Source: an uncultured Paracoccaceae bacterium
Lineage (GTDB): Bacteria; Pseudomonadota; Alphaproteobacteria; Rhodobacterales; Rhodobacteraceae
Reading direction: 5' to 3'
Assembly (NCBI GenBank): GCA_947503175.1
Contig: CANNCO010000001.1
Span: 186,001 to 250,000, forward strand
Length of the DNA stretch: 64,000 nucleotides
A program made the translations under genes and the position numbers. Shown here in pieces: positions 8,057-15,995 of this stretch (positions are counted from its first letter, which is position 1; each line of letters begins with the position of its first letter). A model generated the notes under the pieces. The model did no database searches. It saw nothing but the letters and a program-made list of their open reading frames with translations, and was not told where the DNA came from.

Positions 8057-9508
8057 ATGATCGATCTCCGCCCTGTCGGATATGTAATCGGCCTTCTCGT
8101 GGCCGCGTTGGGGGCCACCATGCTGGTGCCCATGGCGATGGACATCTTTGCGGGTAACGACAACTGGCAGGCCTTTCTGGAATCGGCGATCCTGACATCT
8201 CTGATAGGCGGGCTTCTGGCGCTGGCCTGTGCCAACGGGGTGACGCAGGGACTGTCGATCCAGCAGACCTTTCTTCTGACGACGGGTGTTTGGCTGGCGC
8301 TCCCGATCTTTGGTGCATTGCCATTCATCCTTGGTGCGACAGATGCCCGGTTCGTCGATGCGTTTTTCGAGGCGATGTCGGGGCTTACAACCACCGGCTC
8401 GACGGTCTTCGCGGGGCTTGAAACGCTGCCTGAGGGGCTGTTGTTCTGGCGGGGAATGCTGCAGTGGTTCGGAGGCATCGGTATCATCGTTGTTGCCATG
8501 GTGTTCCTGCCCGAGCTACGGATTGGCGGGATGCAGATCTTCCGGTCGGAAGGTTTTGATACGTTTGGAAAAATCCTGCCGCGCGCCACAGAGATCTCGT
8601 CCCGCATCTCGGTGGTTTACTTCGCCCTGACGGCGGCTTGCGGCATCAGTTACTTCGCAGCCGGAATGTCGGCGTTTGATGCTGCCACCCATGCAATGAC
8701 GACCGTCGCGACCGGAGGGTTCGCCAATTACGATGCCTCGTTCGCGGCTTTTGGCGGCACGGTGGAGTACGTCGCCGTCGTCTTCATGATCCTCGCCGCG
8801 CTTCCGTTCGTCCGCTATGTGCAGATCCTCGCCGGAACCGCGCGACCCCTGTTCAGCGACCCGCAGATCCGAACATTCGTCGTCATCATCGCCGTTCTTG
8901 TGGTGGTGATCGCGCTCTGGCGCTGGCTGGCCGAAGGTGCGGGGGGCGAGACCGCGTTCCGCAAAACACTGTTCAATGTCACATCGATTGTCACGGGCAC
9001 GGGCTTTGCCAGCACCGATTATATGCTGTGGGGGTCTTTCCCGGTGGTCCTGTTCTTTTTCATGGGGCTGATCGGTGGCTGTGCCGGATCGACATCCTGT
9101 TCGATCAAGGTCTTTCGCTACCAGCTTTTGTTTTCGTCGATAAAGGCGCAGATCAGGCGGATTCATTCGCCAAGCGGTGTATTCACGCCACGCTATGCGG
9201 GCCGCACAGTCAGTGAAGAAATCCTGTCTTCGGTCATGGCGTTCTTCGTACTGTTCATCGTGTCGCTGGGGCTTCTGGCCGTGGCCTTGGGGATGACCGG
9301 TCTGGACTTCATTACCGCCGTCTCGGGCGCGGCTGCGGCGCTTGCCAATATCGGCCCGGGCCTTGGTCCCGAGATCGGGCCAGCCGGAAACTATGGCGCG
9401 CTGAACGACAGCGCGAAATGGATACTGAGCGCGGCGATGCTGATCGGACGGCTGGAGTTGATGGCCGTTTACGCAATCCTGACGGTCAATTTCTGGCGCA
9501 CGAGCTGA
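8057..9508 (+). CDS. trkH: Potassium uptake protein TrkH family
   Basis: A 483-residue K+-translocating membrane subunit built of four M1-P-M2 repeats. The four selectivity-filter loops are visible as GLTTTGST, TTVATGGF, SIVTGTGFAS and LANIGPGLG, each with the K+-coordinating Gly. It is expected to work with the cytosolic regulator TrkA, which is not in this window. It converges on the dead-protease gene with only 7 bases between the stop codons. Confidence 0.93.
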   Translation: MIDLRPVGYVIGLLVAALGATMLVPMAMDIFAGNDNWQAFLESAILTSLIGGLLALACANGVTQGLSIQQTFLLTTGVWLALPIFGALPFILGATDARFVDAFFEAMSGLTTTGSTVFAGLETLPEGLLFWRGMLQWFGGIGIIVVAMVFLPELRIGGMQIFRSEGFDTFGKILPRATEISSRISVVYFALTAACGISYFAAGMSAFDAATHAMTTVATGGFANYDASFAAFGGTVEYVAVVFMILAALPFVRYVQILAGTARPLFSDPQIRTFVVIIAVLVVVIALWRWLAEGAGGETAFRKTLFNVTSIVTGTGFASTDYMLWGSFPVVLFFFMGLIGGCAGSTSCSIKVFRYQLLFSSIKAQIRRIHSPSGVFTPRYAGRTVSEEILSSVMAFFVLFIVSLGLLAVALGMTGLDFITAVSGAAAALANIGPGLGPEIGPAGNYGALNDSAKWILSAAMLIGRLELMAVYAILTVNFWRTS

Positions 9509-9515
9509 TCCGGGA

Positions 9516-11252
9516 CTAGTTCCAGCATTCGACCAGAACGGTCATATCGGCGCCGAGCAGCGCCAGATCTTCCGGTGCCATTTCCGTGGTTGCCGCCGGG
9601 GGCGCAACCGTCACGCCGTTGGTCTCCAGAAACCCCGATATAGCATTGGCATCGGCGGCGAAATGCACGTCTGCCGGAAGCGCGCGGTCGCTTGCGCTGA
9701 CCCTTGGAAGCAGAAGGCCCAAGACGGCCCCGCCCGAATCCAGAACCGGGCCGCCCGCGTCGCCCGGTTGTGCATTCAGCGCCAGGCGTTTCAGGCTGTT
9801 TTCGCCCTCCAGCCCGCGCAGATCTTCAAGCGTGCCGAAACTCATGGTCGGTGCGCCAAGGCGACCGCCATAGGAATAGCCGGCCACCGCAATGTCGGAC
9901 TGCAGCCGCGGGATCTGATCGGTGATCCGCCCTATCCCAAGTGGCGCAAGGCGCGCCCTTGGCTGCAAGAGAGCCAGACCAAGCTCGGCATCGGTGGCAA
10001 CAAGATCGACCTCGACCTCGCCTCCCAACGTGATCCGGGCGCAGGACGCCAGCGGTTCCGCAACGGTCAGCACGCTTCCCTCGGACGTCACATAGAACCC
10101 GCTGACCGAAATCTCGGGCTGCCGGATCTGAAGCCCGGCCAATAGATCGGGACGTTGCAGTGTCAGGTCGCCCGCCGTGTCGGGAAGAACCGCATCGGGA
10201 ACCGGGCTGAAGCTGGCCTGCATCCGGTCAAGCGCGATGCGGCCGCGCAGGGCATCCTCCGTCGGCCAGATCAGGGTGTATCCCTTGATTGCGCCATCCC
10301 TGACCTCGGCATACGTGTAGGAGAAGATTTCGTCGTTCCGGCCGGTCAGGGTAAAGCTGTTCCGACCCATCTCGCGCGATCCCTGCAAGGGCACGATCTC
10401 GAGCGTCTGCATCACATCATAAAGGCCCTGAAGCGTGTCGCGGTCCCCGCTTTGGCTGATCAGCAGAATCTGCACATCCGCGCCGCCGTAGCGTGCAAAG
10501 GGTGCTTCATATCCTTGGAAATCCACGAGTCCCGAGGGCAGATCGATTTCGATCCCGGCACGAATGTCGGATACAGGGCGCATATCAAGACTTGCCAATA
10601 ACTCGCGCAGGTCGTTCAACAGTTCGGTCCTTTGGGCGGTGGTCAGAACGCCCGTCGGCTCATACCCGGCGAAGTCCTGCCACGCGGCCATGGCGCGCCG
10701 CGTTCCGGGCCCGATGGCCCCGTCGATACGTGCGGTGTAAAACCCCTTGACCTGCAGGGCGCGCTGCACTTCCTCGCGTTCCGGCCGTGTCAGCCGGCGC
10801 TCTGACGCACGGGCTTCGGCCACCGTCTCATCCGCCGGGATCGGGGGCGAAACAGCGGTCTCCTCGATGTTCTGTGGCGTGGCAGGAGGCTGCAATGCAA
10901 GCCCTATCGCGCCAACGGGCCAGAACTGATCACGGAACCCGGCCCCATCCGAGACAAAGCTATCGCCGGGGACATCGCGCGTGGCACGAAGCTGGCGCAG
11001 TTCAATGACTGCGGCATCAGGCGTATATGGCCCAAGGGCAATGGCATACCAGCCGGACGCAAGCCTGAAGCCCGCCACGTTGTCCAGTCGTGACGCATAA
11101 TCCCGCGCCCGTTCCTCGGCACTGGTCAGTGTCGGTTGTGCTTCGACCTGGAGCCAGACCGCATCCTGCGCGCGCCCCGGCGAGGACATCAGGAAAAAAA
11201 GCGACAGAACCGGCAGCAAAACGAAGCACCAGATACGCTGAAGATCAGGCAT
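9516..11252 (-). CDS. Secreted SPOR-like / peptidoglycan-binding / inactive trypsin-fold protein
   Basis: A 578-residue exported protein. Residues 1-28 form a signal peptide ending SSPGRAQ. About 31-100 resemble a SPOR-like repeat, about 155-211 are a peptidoglycan-binding PG_binding_1 domain (FYTARIDGAIGPGTRRAM), and about 385-540 have a trypsin-like fold. In the protease part the His site reads VLTVAEP (Glu399 instead of His) and the Ser site reads GDAGGP (Ala499 instead of Ser), while Asp421 is kept. It is therefore most likely a non-catalytic periplasmic scaffold acting at the cell wall. It is divergent from glyQ. The domain calls are good and the function is open. Confidence 0.8.
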   Translation of the reverse strand: MPDLQRIWCFVLLPVLSLFFLMSSPGRAQDAVWLQVEAQPTLTSAEERARDYASRLDNVAGFRLASGWYAIALGPYTPDAAVIELRQLRATRDVPGDSFVSDGAGFRDQFWPVGAIGLALQPPATPQNIEETAVSPPIPADETVAEARASERRLTRPEREEVQRALQVKGFYTARIDGAIGPGTRRAMAAWQDFAGYEPTGVLTTAQRTELLNDLRELLASLDMRPVSDIRAGIEIDLPSGLVDFQGYEAPFARYGGADVQILLISQSGDRDTLQGLYDVMQTLEIVPLQGSREMGRNSFTLTGRNDEIFSYTYAEVRDGAIKGYTLIWPTEDALRGRIALDRMQASFSPVPDAVLPDTAGDLTLQRPDLLAGLQIRQPEISVSGFYVTSEGSVLTVAEPLASCARITLGGEVEVDLVATDAELGLALLQPRARLAPLGIGRITDQIPRLQSDIAVAGYSYGGRLGAPTMSFGTLEDLRGLEGENSLKRLALNAQPGDAGGPVLDSGGAVLGLLLPRVSASDRALPADVHFAADANAISGFLETNGVTVAPPAATTEMAPEDLALLGADMTVLVECWN

Positions 11253-11331
11253 TATCGACCCCCGAGAACACGGACAGTCTTCAATCTATCAGCACCGGAC
11301 CGCGATGCACCTCAATAATGGTTTGCGTCGA

Positions 11332-11360
11332 TTGACCCTTGCGCCCCTGTTGCCTAATGA
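11332..11360 (+). promoter_or_regulatory. Candidate glyQ promoter
   Basis: TTGACC (11332-11337), a 17-base spacer and TAATGA (11355-11360) lie about 30 bases before the glyQ ATG. Only the -35 is a good match, so this is a weak prediction. Confidence 0.28.
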
Positions 11361-11386
11361 GAACGCGTTTGAGCAGAGGGCCCGGG

Positions 11387-12316
11387 ATGGACGCGTCGCA
11401 GACACCGCCGAATTGCTTTCAGGACGTGATCCTGCGCTTGCAGGCCTATTGGGCCGCGCAGGGCTGTGCGATCCTGCAGCCATACGACATGGAAGTTGGT
11501 GCGGGGACGTTTCACCCCGCCACGACCTTGCGCGCGCTGGGGCCGAACCACTGGGCTGCGGCCTTTGTGCAGCCGTCGCGGCGGCCGACCGACGGACGCT
11601 ATGGTGAAAACCCGAACCGGCTTCAGCATTACTATCAGTACCAGGTGATCATCAAACCCTCGCCGCCGGATTTTCAGGACCTCTATCTCGGGTCGCTGGC
11701 CGCGATAGGGATCGATGCGTCGATGCATGACATCCGCTTTGTCGAGGACGACTGGGAAAGCCCGACGCTGGGTGCCTGGGGCCTCGGGTGGGAGGTCTGG
11801 TGCGATGGTATGGAAGTCAGCCAGTTCACCTATTTCCAACAGGTTGGCGGCCACGACTGTGCCCCCGTCGCCGGGGAGCTGACCTATGGGCTGGAACGGC
11901 TGGCCATGTATGTGCTGGGCGCAGATCATGTGATGGATATGCCGTTCAACGACCCAGCTTCCGCCATTCCACTGACCTATGGCGATGTCTTCCGGCAGGC
12001 CGAACAGGAATACTCGCGCTGGAACTTCGATCAGGCCGATACGGCGATGCTGTTTCAGCATTTCGAGGACGCCGAGGCCGAGTGTGGCCGTATCCTCGCC
12101 GCGCCCGCCGACGATCCGAAGACCGGACGTGCGATCATCATGGTGCAGCCCGCCTATGATCAGTGCATCAAGGCCAGCCACCTGTTCAACCTCCTCGATG
12201 CGCGTGGCGTGATTTCGGTGACCGAGCGCCAGGCTTATATCGGGCGGGTCCGCGCCCTTGCCAAGCGATGCGCCGATGCATTCCTTGAGACCGAGGCGGG
12301 GGGTAAGGCGGCCTGA
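11387..12316 (+). CDS. glyQ: Glycyl-tRNA synthetase alpha subunit
   Basis: Catalytic subunit of the bacterial (alpha-beta)2 glycyl-tRNA synthetase, which charges tRNA-Gly. Seen: [60 protein letters not shown] and [10 protein letters not shown], all invariant in GlyQ. The start is the ATG at 11387 after GCAGAGGG; the in-frame TTG at 11339 would add 16 residues not found in the family. The length of 309 residues is normal. The stop overlaps the next ATG (TGATG), indicating translational coupling to the FkbM-type gene. Confidence 0.96.
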   Translation: MDASQTPPNCFQDVILRLQAYWAAQGCAILQPYDMEVGAGTFHPATTLRALGPNHWAAAFVQPSRRPTDGRYGENPNRLQHYYQYQVIIKPSPPDFQDLYLGSLAAIGIDASMHDIRFVEDDWESPTLGAWGLGWEVWCDGMEVSQFTYFQQVGGHDCAPVAGELTYGLERLAMYVLGADHVMDMPFNDPASAIPLTYGDVFRQAEQEYSRWNFDQADTAMLFQHFEDAEAECGRILAAPADDPKTGRAIIMVQPAYDQCIKASHLFNLLDARGVISVTERQAYIGRVRALAKRCADAFLETEAGGKAA

Positions 12317-12990
12317 TGGATGGGGCTCCAGAGGCCGAGCTCGCGAAACTGCGCCGCCGTCATGACCGGAACATGCGTGCGGCGCACGCAAAGGGGTATC
12401 TGCTTGGCATTTGTTCGATGTTGCGGCCGGGCGATTTCGTGATCGACTGCGGGGCGAATGTCGGGGACGTGACCGCCCCACTGGCAGCCACCGGCGCCAC
12501 GGTTCAATGTTTCGAGCCCGATCCCTATGCATTTGGCAAGCTGACCAGAAGGTTCGCCAATACCCGCAATGTAAGAATGGATAATGCGGCGGTCGGTCTG
12601 CGCGACGGGACCATCGAACTCTTTCGAGCCGCGGGTTTTGACGAGAAACCAAAAGGCAACTCGGTCAGAAGCACGACGCTTTCGGGTGGCCGCGGCGTCA
12701 GCGAGGCGCAGGAAGACAAGGTTTCGGTGCGCCTGATCGATTTCATCGCTTACCTGAAAAAGCGGATCAGCGCGCATGGCGAGATTGCTTTCCTCAAGAT
12801 GGACATCGAGGGTGCGGAACTTGAGATCCTTGAGGCGATGGAGACCGAGCGGTTGTTTGACAGTATCCATTGTACCATAGCCGAAACCCATGAGCGCAAG
12901 TTTCGCGCATTGCGCCCGCGATTTCGGGCGCTGAAAGAGCGGATTGGCGCGGCCTACAAGCCTGAACACGTGAACCTGGATTGGATCTGA
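12316..12990 (+). CDS. FkbM-family methyltransferase
   Basis: A 224-residue Rossmann-fold SAM-dependent methyltransferase. The SAM-binding region is DFVIDCGANVGDVTAPLA followed by the acidic strand QCFEPDPYAF. The later FLKMDIEGAELEILEAM and the terminal Glu-His are typical of FkbM-type O-methyltransferases. Its start overlaps the glyQ stop by one base, so it is inserted within the gly synthetase operon. The substrate is unknown; a role on tRNA, rRNA or polysaccharide cannot be read from the sequence. Confidence 0.85.
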   Translation: MDGAPEAELAKLRRRHDRNMRAAHAKGYLLGICSMLRPGDFVIDCGANVGDVTAPLAATGATVQCFEPDPYAFGKLTRRFANTRNVRMDNAAVGLRDGTIELFRAAGFDEKPKGNSVRSTTLSGGRGVSEAQEDKVSVRLIDFIAYLKKRISAHGEIAFLKMDIEGAELEILEAMETERLFDSIHCTIAETHERKFRALRPRFRALKERIGAAYKPEHVNLDWI

Positions 12991-12994
12991 TGCT

Positions 12995-13537
12995 ATGAAT
13001 GGCAAGCTTCTGGGCAGCCTGCTGATCGGTGCGGGGCTCATCGCCGGCGCAGCGATGTACTATCTCCAGGTTTACGCCTTCTATGAGCCGGTTGAACTTG
13101 GGCCCGAGAATGCCGATGGATTTGTGGCGATGGGCGCGGTGCCGCTTGGCGGCAGCGAGCCTGTGCCGATCCCGATCGACGGCTTCAGCGGGATCGATTC
13201 AACGAGTTCGCCGATCCGGTTTCGCGCCTGTTTCCGTGTGACGGACGACGCATTCGACCTTGGCACGTTTACACCCGCCGAAGACCCGATACCGCTGAAC
13301 GCGCCGCGTTGGTTTTCGTGTTTCGATGCCGCGCAGATCGGTGCGGATCTGGCGGAAGGGCGCGCTGCCGCGATCCTCGGCGAGGAGAACGTGATTTACG
13401 GCATCGACCGCGTGCTTGCGATCTACCCGGATGGACGTGGCTATGCATGGCATCAGATCAATGCCTGCGGAGAGGTCGTGTTCGACGGACGGCCCGCACC
13501 CGAAGGCTGTCCGCCGCCGCCCGCACCGGGCGGCTGA
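12995..13537 (+). CDS. Membrane-anchored hypothetical protein (DUF6446-like)
   Basis: 180 residues. An N-terminal hydrophobic segment (LLGSLLIGAGLIAGAAMYYL) is followed by a soluble periplasmic domain with Cys at RACFRVTD, WFSCFDA, NACGEV and EGCPPPP, which could form disulfides. It starts 4 bases after the FkbM gene and lies between glyQ and glyS. As I recall, a DUF6446-type protein occupies this place in other Rhodobacterales. The function is unknown. Confidence 0.7.
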   Translation: MNGKLLGSLLIGAGLIAGAAMYYLQVYAFYEPVELGPENADGFVAMGAVPLGGSEPVPIPIDGFSGIDSTSSPIRFRACFRVTDDAFDLGTFTPAEDPIPLNAPRWFSCFDAAQIGADLAEGRAAAILGEENVIYGIDRVLAIYPDGRGYAWHQINACGEVVFDGRPAPEGCPPPPAPGG

Positions 13538-13600
13538 CATTGCGATCCTCGCCGAACGCGCTTAACAGACCCTTACCTGACAGAACCCGGATCCCGGACC

Positions 13601-15826
13601 ATGCCCGACCTGCTGATCGAACTACTTTCCGAGGAAATCCCCGCGCGGATGCAGACGCGGGCGGCGGATGATCTGCGCCGTCTGGTGACGGAGGGTCTGG
13701 TCGAGGCTGGTCTGACGTATGCGGGGGCTGCGGGATTTGCCACGCCGCGGCGGCTGACGCTGGCTGTCGAAGGGCTTTTGGCGGCGAGTCCGGCGGTGCG
13801 GGAAGAGCGGAAGGGCCCGCGCGCCGATGCGCCGGAACAGGCGCTGCAGGGGTTTCTGCGTTCGACAGGGTTGGCGAAGGAGGATCTGGAAGCGCGTGAG
13901 ACACCGAAGGGTGAGGTTTGGTTCGCGGTGATCGAAAAGCCGGGGCGCCCGGCATCGGAAATCGTGGCCGAGGTTCTGGAAGCGACTGTCCGAAGTTTCC
14001 CGTGGCCCAAGTCGATGCGATGGGGCAGCGGCGGCTTGCGCTGGGTGAGACCCTTGCACGGTATCCTGTGTGTGCTGAGCGACGAGGCCGGTACGGAGGT
14101 GGTTCCGCTGGAGATCGACGGGATCGCTGCCGGGGACCGGACGGTCGGGCATCGTTTTCTTGCGCCAGATGAGTTTTCTGTTTTGAATTTCGATGATTAC
14201 ACGACGAAGTTGAAAAAGTCGAAGGTGATCCTGTCGGCGGAGGAACGTGCGGAGCATATCTGGGCGGATGCGGAAAGTGCCGCGTTTGCGCAGGGGCTTG
14301 AGGTTGTCGAAGACCGTGGGCTTCTGGCCGAGGTGGCGGGGCTTGTGGAGTGGCCGGTCGTTCTGATGGGGGCGATCGATGACGGTTTTCTGGAGCTTCC
14401 GGCGGAGGTCTTGCAGACCTCCATGCGGGAACATCAGAAGTTCTTTTCCATCAGGAATCCCAAGACCGGGCGGATCGAGAAGTTCGTGACGGTCGCGAAT
14501 ACGGAAGCCGCGGATGAGGGCGCGACGATCCTTGCGGGGAACCGGAAAGTGCTGGCGGCGCGGCTGTCGGATGCCAAGTTCTTTTGGGAGAACGACGCGC
14601 GCGCGGTCCGTTCACATGGGCTTAAAGGTATGGCCAAGCCGCTTGAACAGGTGACGTTCCAGCATGAGCTGGGAACGCAGGCAGAGCGGATCGCGCGGAT
14701 CGCGGCACTGGCCCGTGAGATTGCGCCCATGGTGGGTGCGGATGCGGGTGAGGCGGAACTGGCCGCGCGCGTCGCGAAGGCCGATCTGGCCTCGGAAATG
14801 GTCTATGAATTCCCGGAATTACAGGGGGTTATGGGGCGCTATTACGCCAAAGTCGAAGGCCTTTCTGATGCGGTTGCGGCGGCCTGTGAGGAGCATTACG
14901 CGCCGTTGGGCCCATCGGATACAGTCCCGTCGCAGCCGGTATCGGTGGCCGTTGCGCTGGCCGACAAGGTGGACATGTTGACGGGCTTCTGGGCCATTGA
15001 TCAGAAACCTACCGGGTCGAAAGACCCGTTCGCTTTGCGGCGTGCGGCCCTTGGGGTGATACGGATCGTGCTGGAAAATGACCTTAGCCTTTCGCTGGAT
15101 CAGTTCTTTGACGCGGGGCTTCTGTCCCACAAGATTGCGATCAATCAGCCGGAAGCCGCCGCCGAAGACAAAGAGGCGCTGAACGACATCCTTCAGGATA
15201 TTGCTGAACACGGGGTTTTCGGAGCGGCCGTTCGGACGATCCGCGGGAATGTGGGTGAAGGCTTCGTTGCCGATATTGTGAAAGCAGTGCCCGACAAGAG
15301 TTTGGATTTGCTGGAGTTCTTCCATGATCGGCTGAAGGTTCACCTGCGCGGCGAAGGCATGCGGCATGACGTGATCGACGCGGCGCTTGAAATGCCGGGG
15401 TCGGACGATCTGTTGCGGGTCGTGCACCGTGCGCGGGCCTTGCAGGCGGTTCTGGAAACCGAGGATGGCGAAAACCTTGTTCAGGGATTTCGCCGTGCAA
15501 ACAACATCTTGCAGCAGGCGGAAGAGGCCGATGGGGTGGAATACTCCTATGGTCCCGAGGTGAAACTGGCCGAGGTCGATGCGGAGCGGGATCTGTTCAA
15601 GGCCTTGGATCAGGCGCGATCAAAGATCTCTAAGGCGTTGGAAACGGATGATTTTTCGGTGGCCATGGGCGCCATGGCGGAGTTGCGTGGGCCGATTGAC
15701 GGGTTCTTCGAAGCGGTTCAGGTGAATTCGGAAAATGAAATTCTGCGCCGTAACAGATTGAATTTGTTGCACCTTATCCGGGACACTTGCGGACAGGTCG
15801 CTGACTTAACCCGGCTGGAAGGCTGA
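13601..15826 (+). CDS. glyS: Glycyl-tRNA synthetase beta subunit
   Basis: The tRNA-recognition subunit of glycyl-tRNA synthetase, 741 residues. The N-terminus (MPDLLIELLSEEIPARMQ) and the central FKxFF-type regions LQTSMREHQKFFSI, ANTEAADEGATILAGNRKVL and LADKVDMLTGFW are family hallmarks, and the C-terminal anticodon-binding DALR-like part is present. The start ATG is 63 bases after the DUF6446-like gene, so glyS is likely read from the glyQ promoter. Partner: GlyQ at 11387. Confidence 0.96.
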   Translation: MPDLLIELLSEEIPARMQTRAADDLRRLVTEGLVEAGLTYAGAAGFATPRRLTLAVEGLLAASPAVREERKGPRADAPEQALQGFLRSTGLAKEDLEARETPKGEVWFAVIEKPGRPASEIVAEVLEATVRSFPWPKSMRWGSGGLRWVRPLHGILCVLSDEAGTEVVPLEIDGIAAGDRTVGHRFLAPDEFSVLNFDDYTTKLKKSKVILSAEERAEHIWADAESAAFAQGLEVVEDRGLLAEVAGLVEWPVVLMGAIDDGFLELPAEVLQTSMREHQKFFSIRNPKTGRIEKFVTVANTEAADEGATILAGNRKVLAARLSDAKFFWENDARAVRSHGLKGMAKPLEQVTFQHELGTQAERIARIAALAREIAPMVGADAGEAELAARVAKADLASEMVYEFPELQGVMGRYYAKVEGLSDAVAAACEEHYAPLGPSDTVPSQPVSVAVALADKVDMLTGFWAIDQKPTGSKDPFALRRAALGVIRIVLENDLSLSLDQFFDAGLLSHKIAINQPEAAAEDKEALNDILQDIAEHGVFGAAVRTIRGNVGEGFVADIVKAVPDKSLDLLEFFHDRLKVHLRGEGMRHDVIDAALEMPGSDDLLRVVHRARALQAVLETEDGENLVQGFRRANNILQQAEEADGVEYSYGPEVKLAEVDAERDLFKALDQARSKISKALETDDFSVAMGAMAELRGPIDGFFEAVQVNSENEILRRNRLNLLHLIRDTCGQVADLTRLEG

Positions 15827-15830
15827 TCGT

Positions 15831-15876
15831 ACGCATAATGCGGAAACCATGCGCATGCCATGCGCATACCATGCGG
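15831..15876. repeat. Intergenic ATGCGCAT repeat, copy 1
   Basis: Two perfect palindromes ATGCGCAT sit 11 bases apart, and a third truncated unit ends at 15876. The 19-mer ATGCGGAAACCATGCGCAT (15838-15856) recurs in inverse orientation at 43284-43302. The repeat begins 4 bases after the glyS stop and can form hairpins through its inverted halves. It may be a small dispersed element, an operator or a processing/termination signal. Confidence 0.7.
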
Positions 15877-15995
15877 ATCGGCCTTGGACGGGCGGCAACG
15901 TTGCAACGGGACAGATGTGCCTGGCCGCCGCGGCAAGGCGGCACTTGTCACTTCAGAGTTAGATCGTATGCTGCTGCTGCAGGAGATATGCCGCG

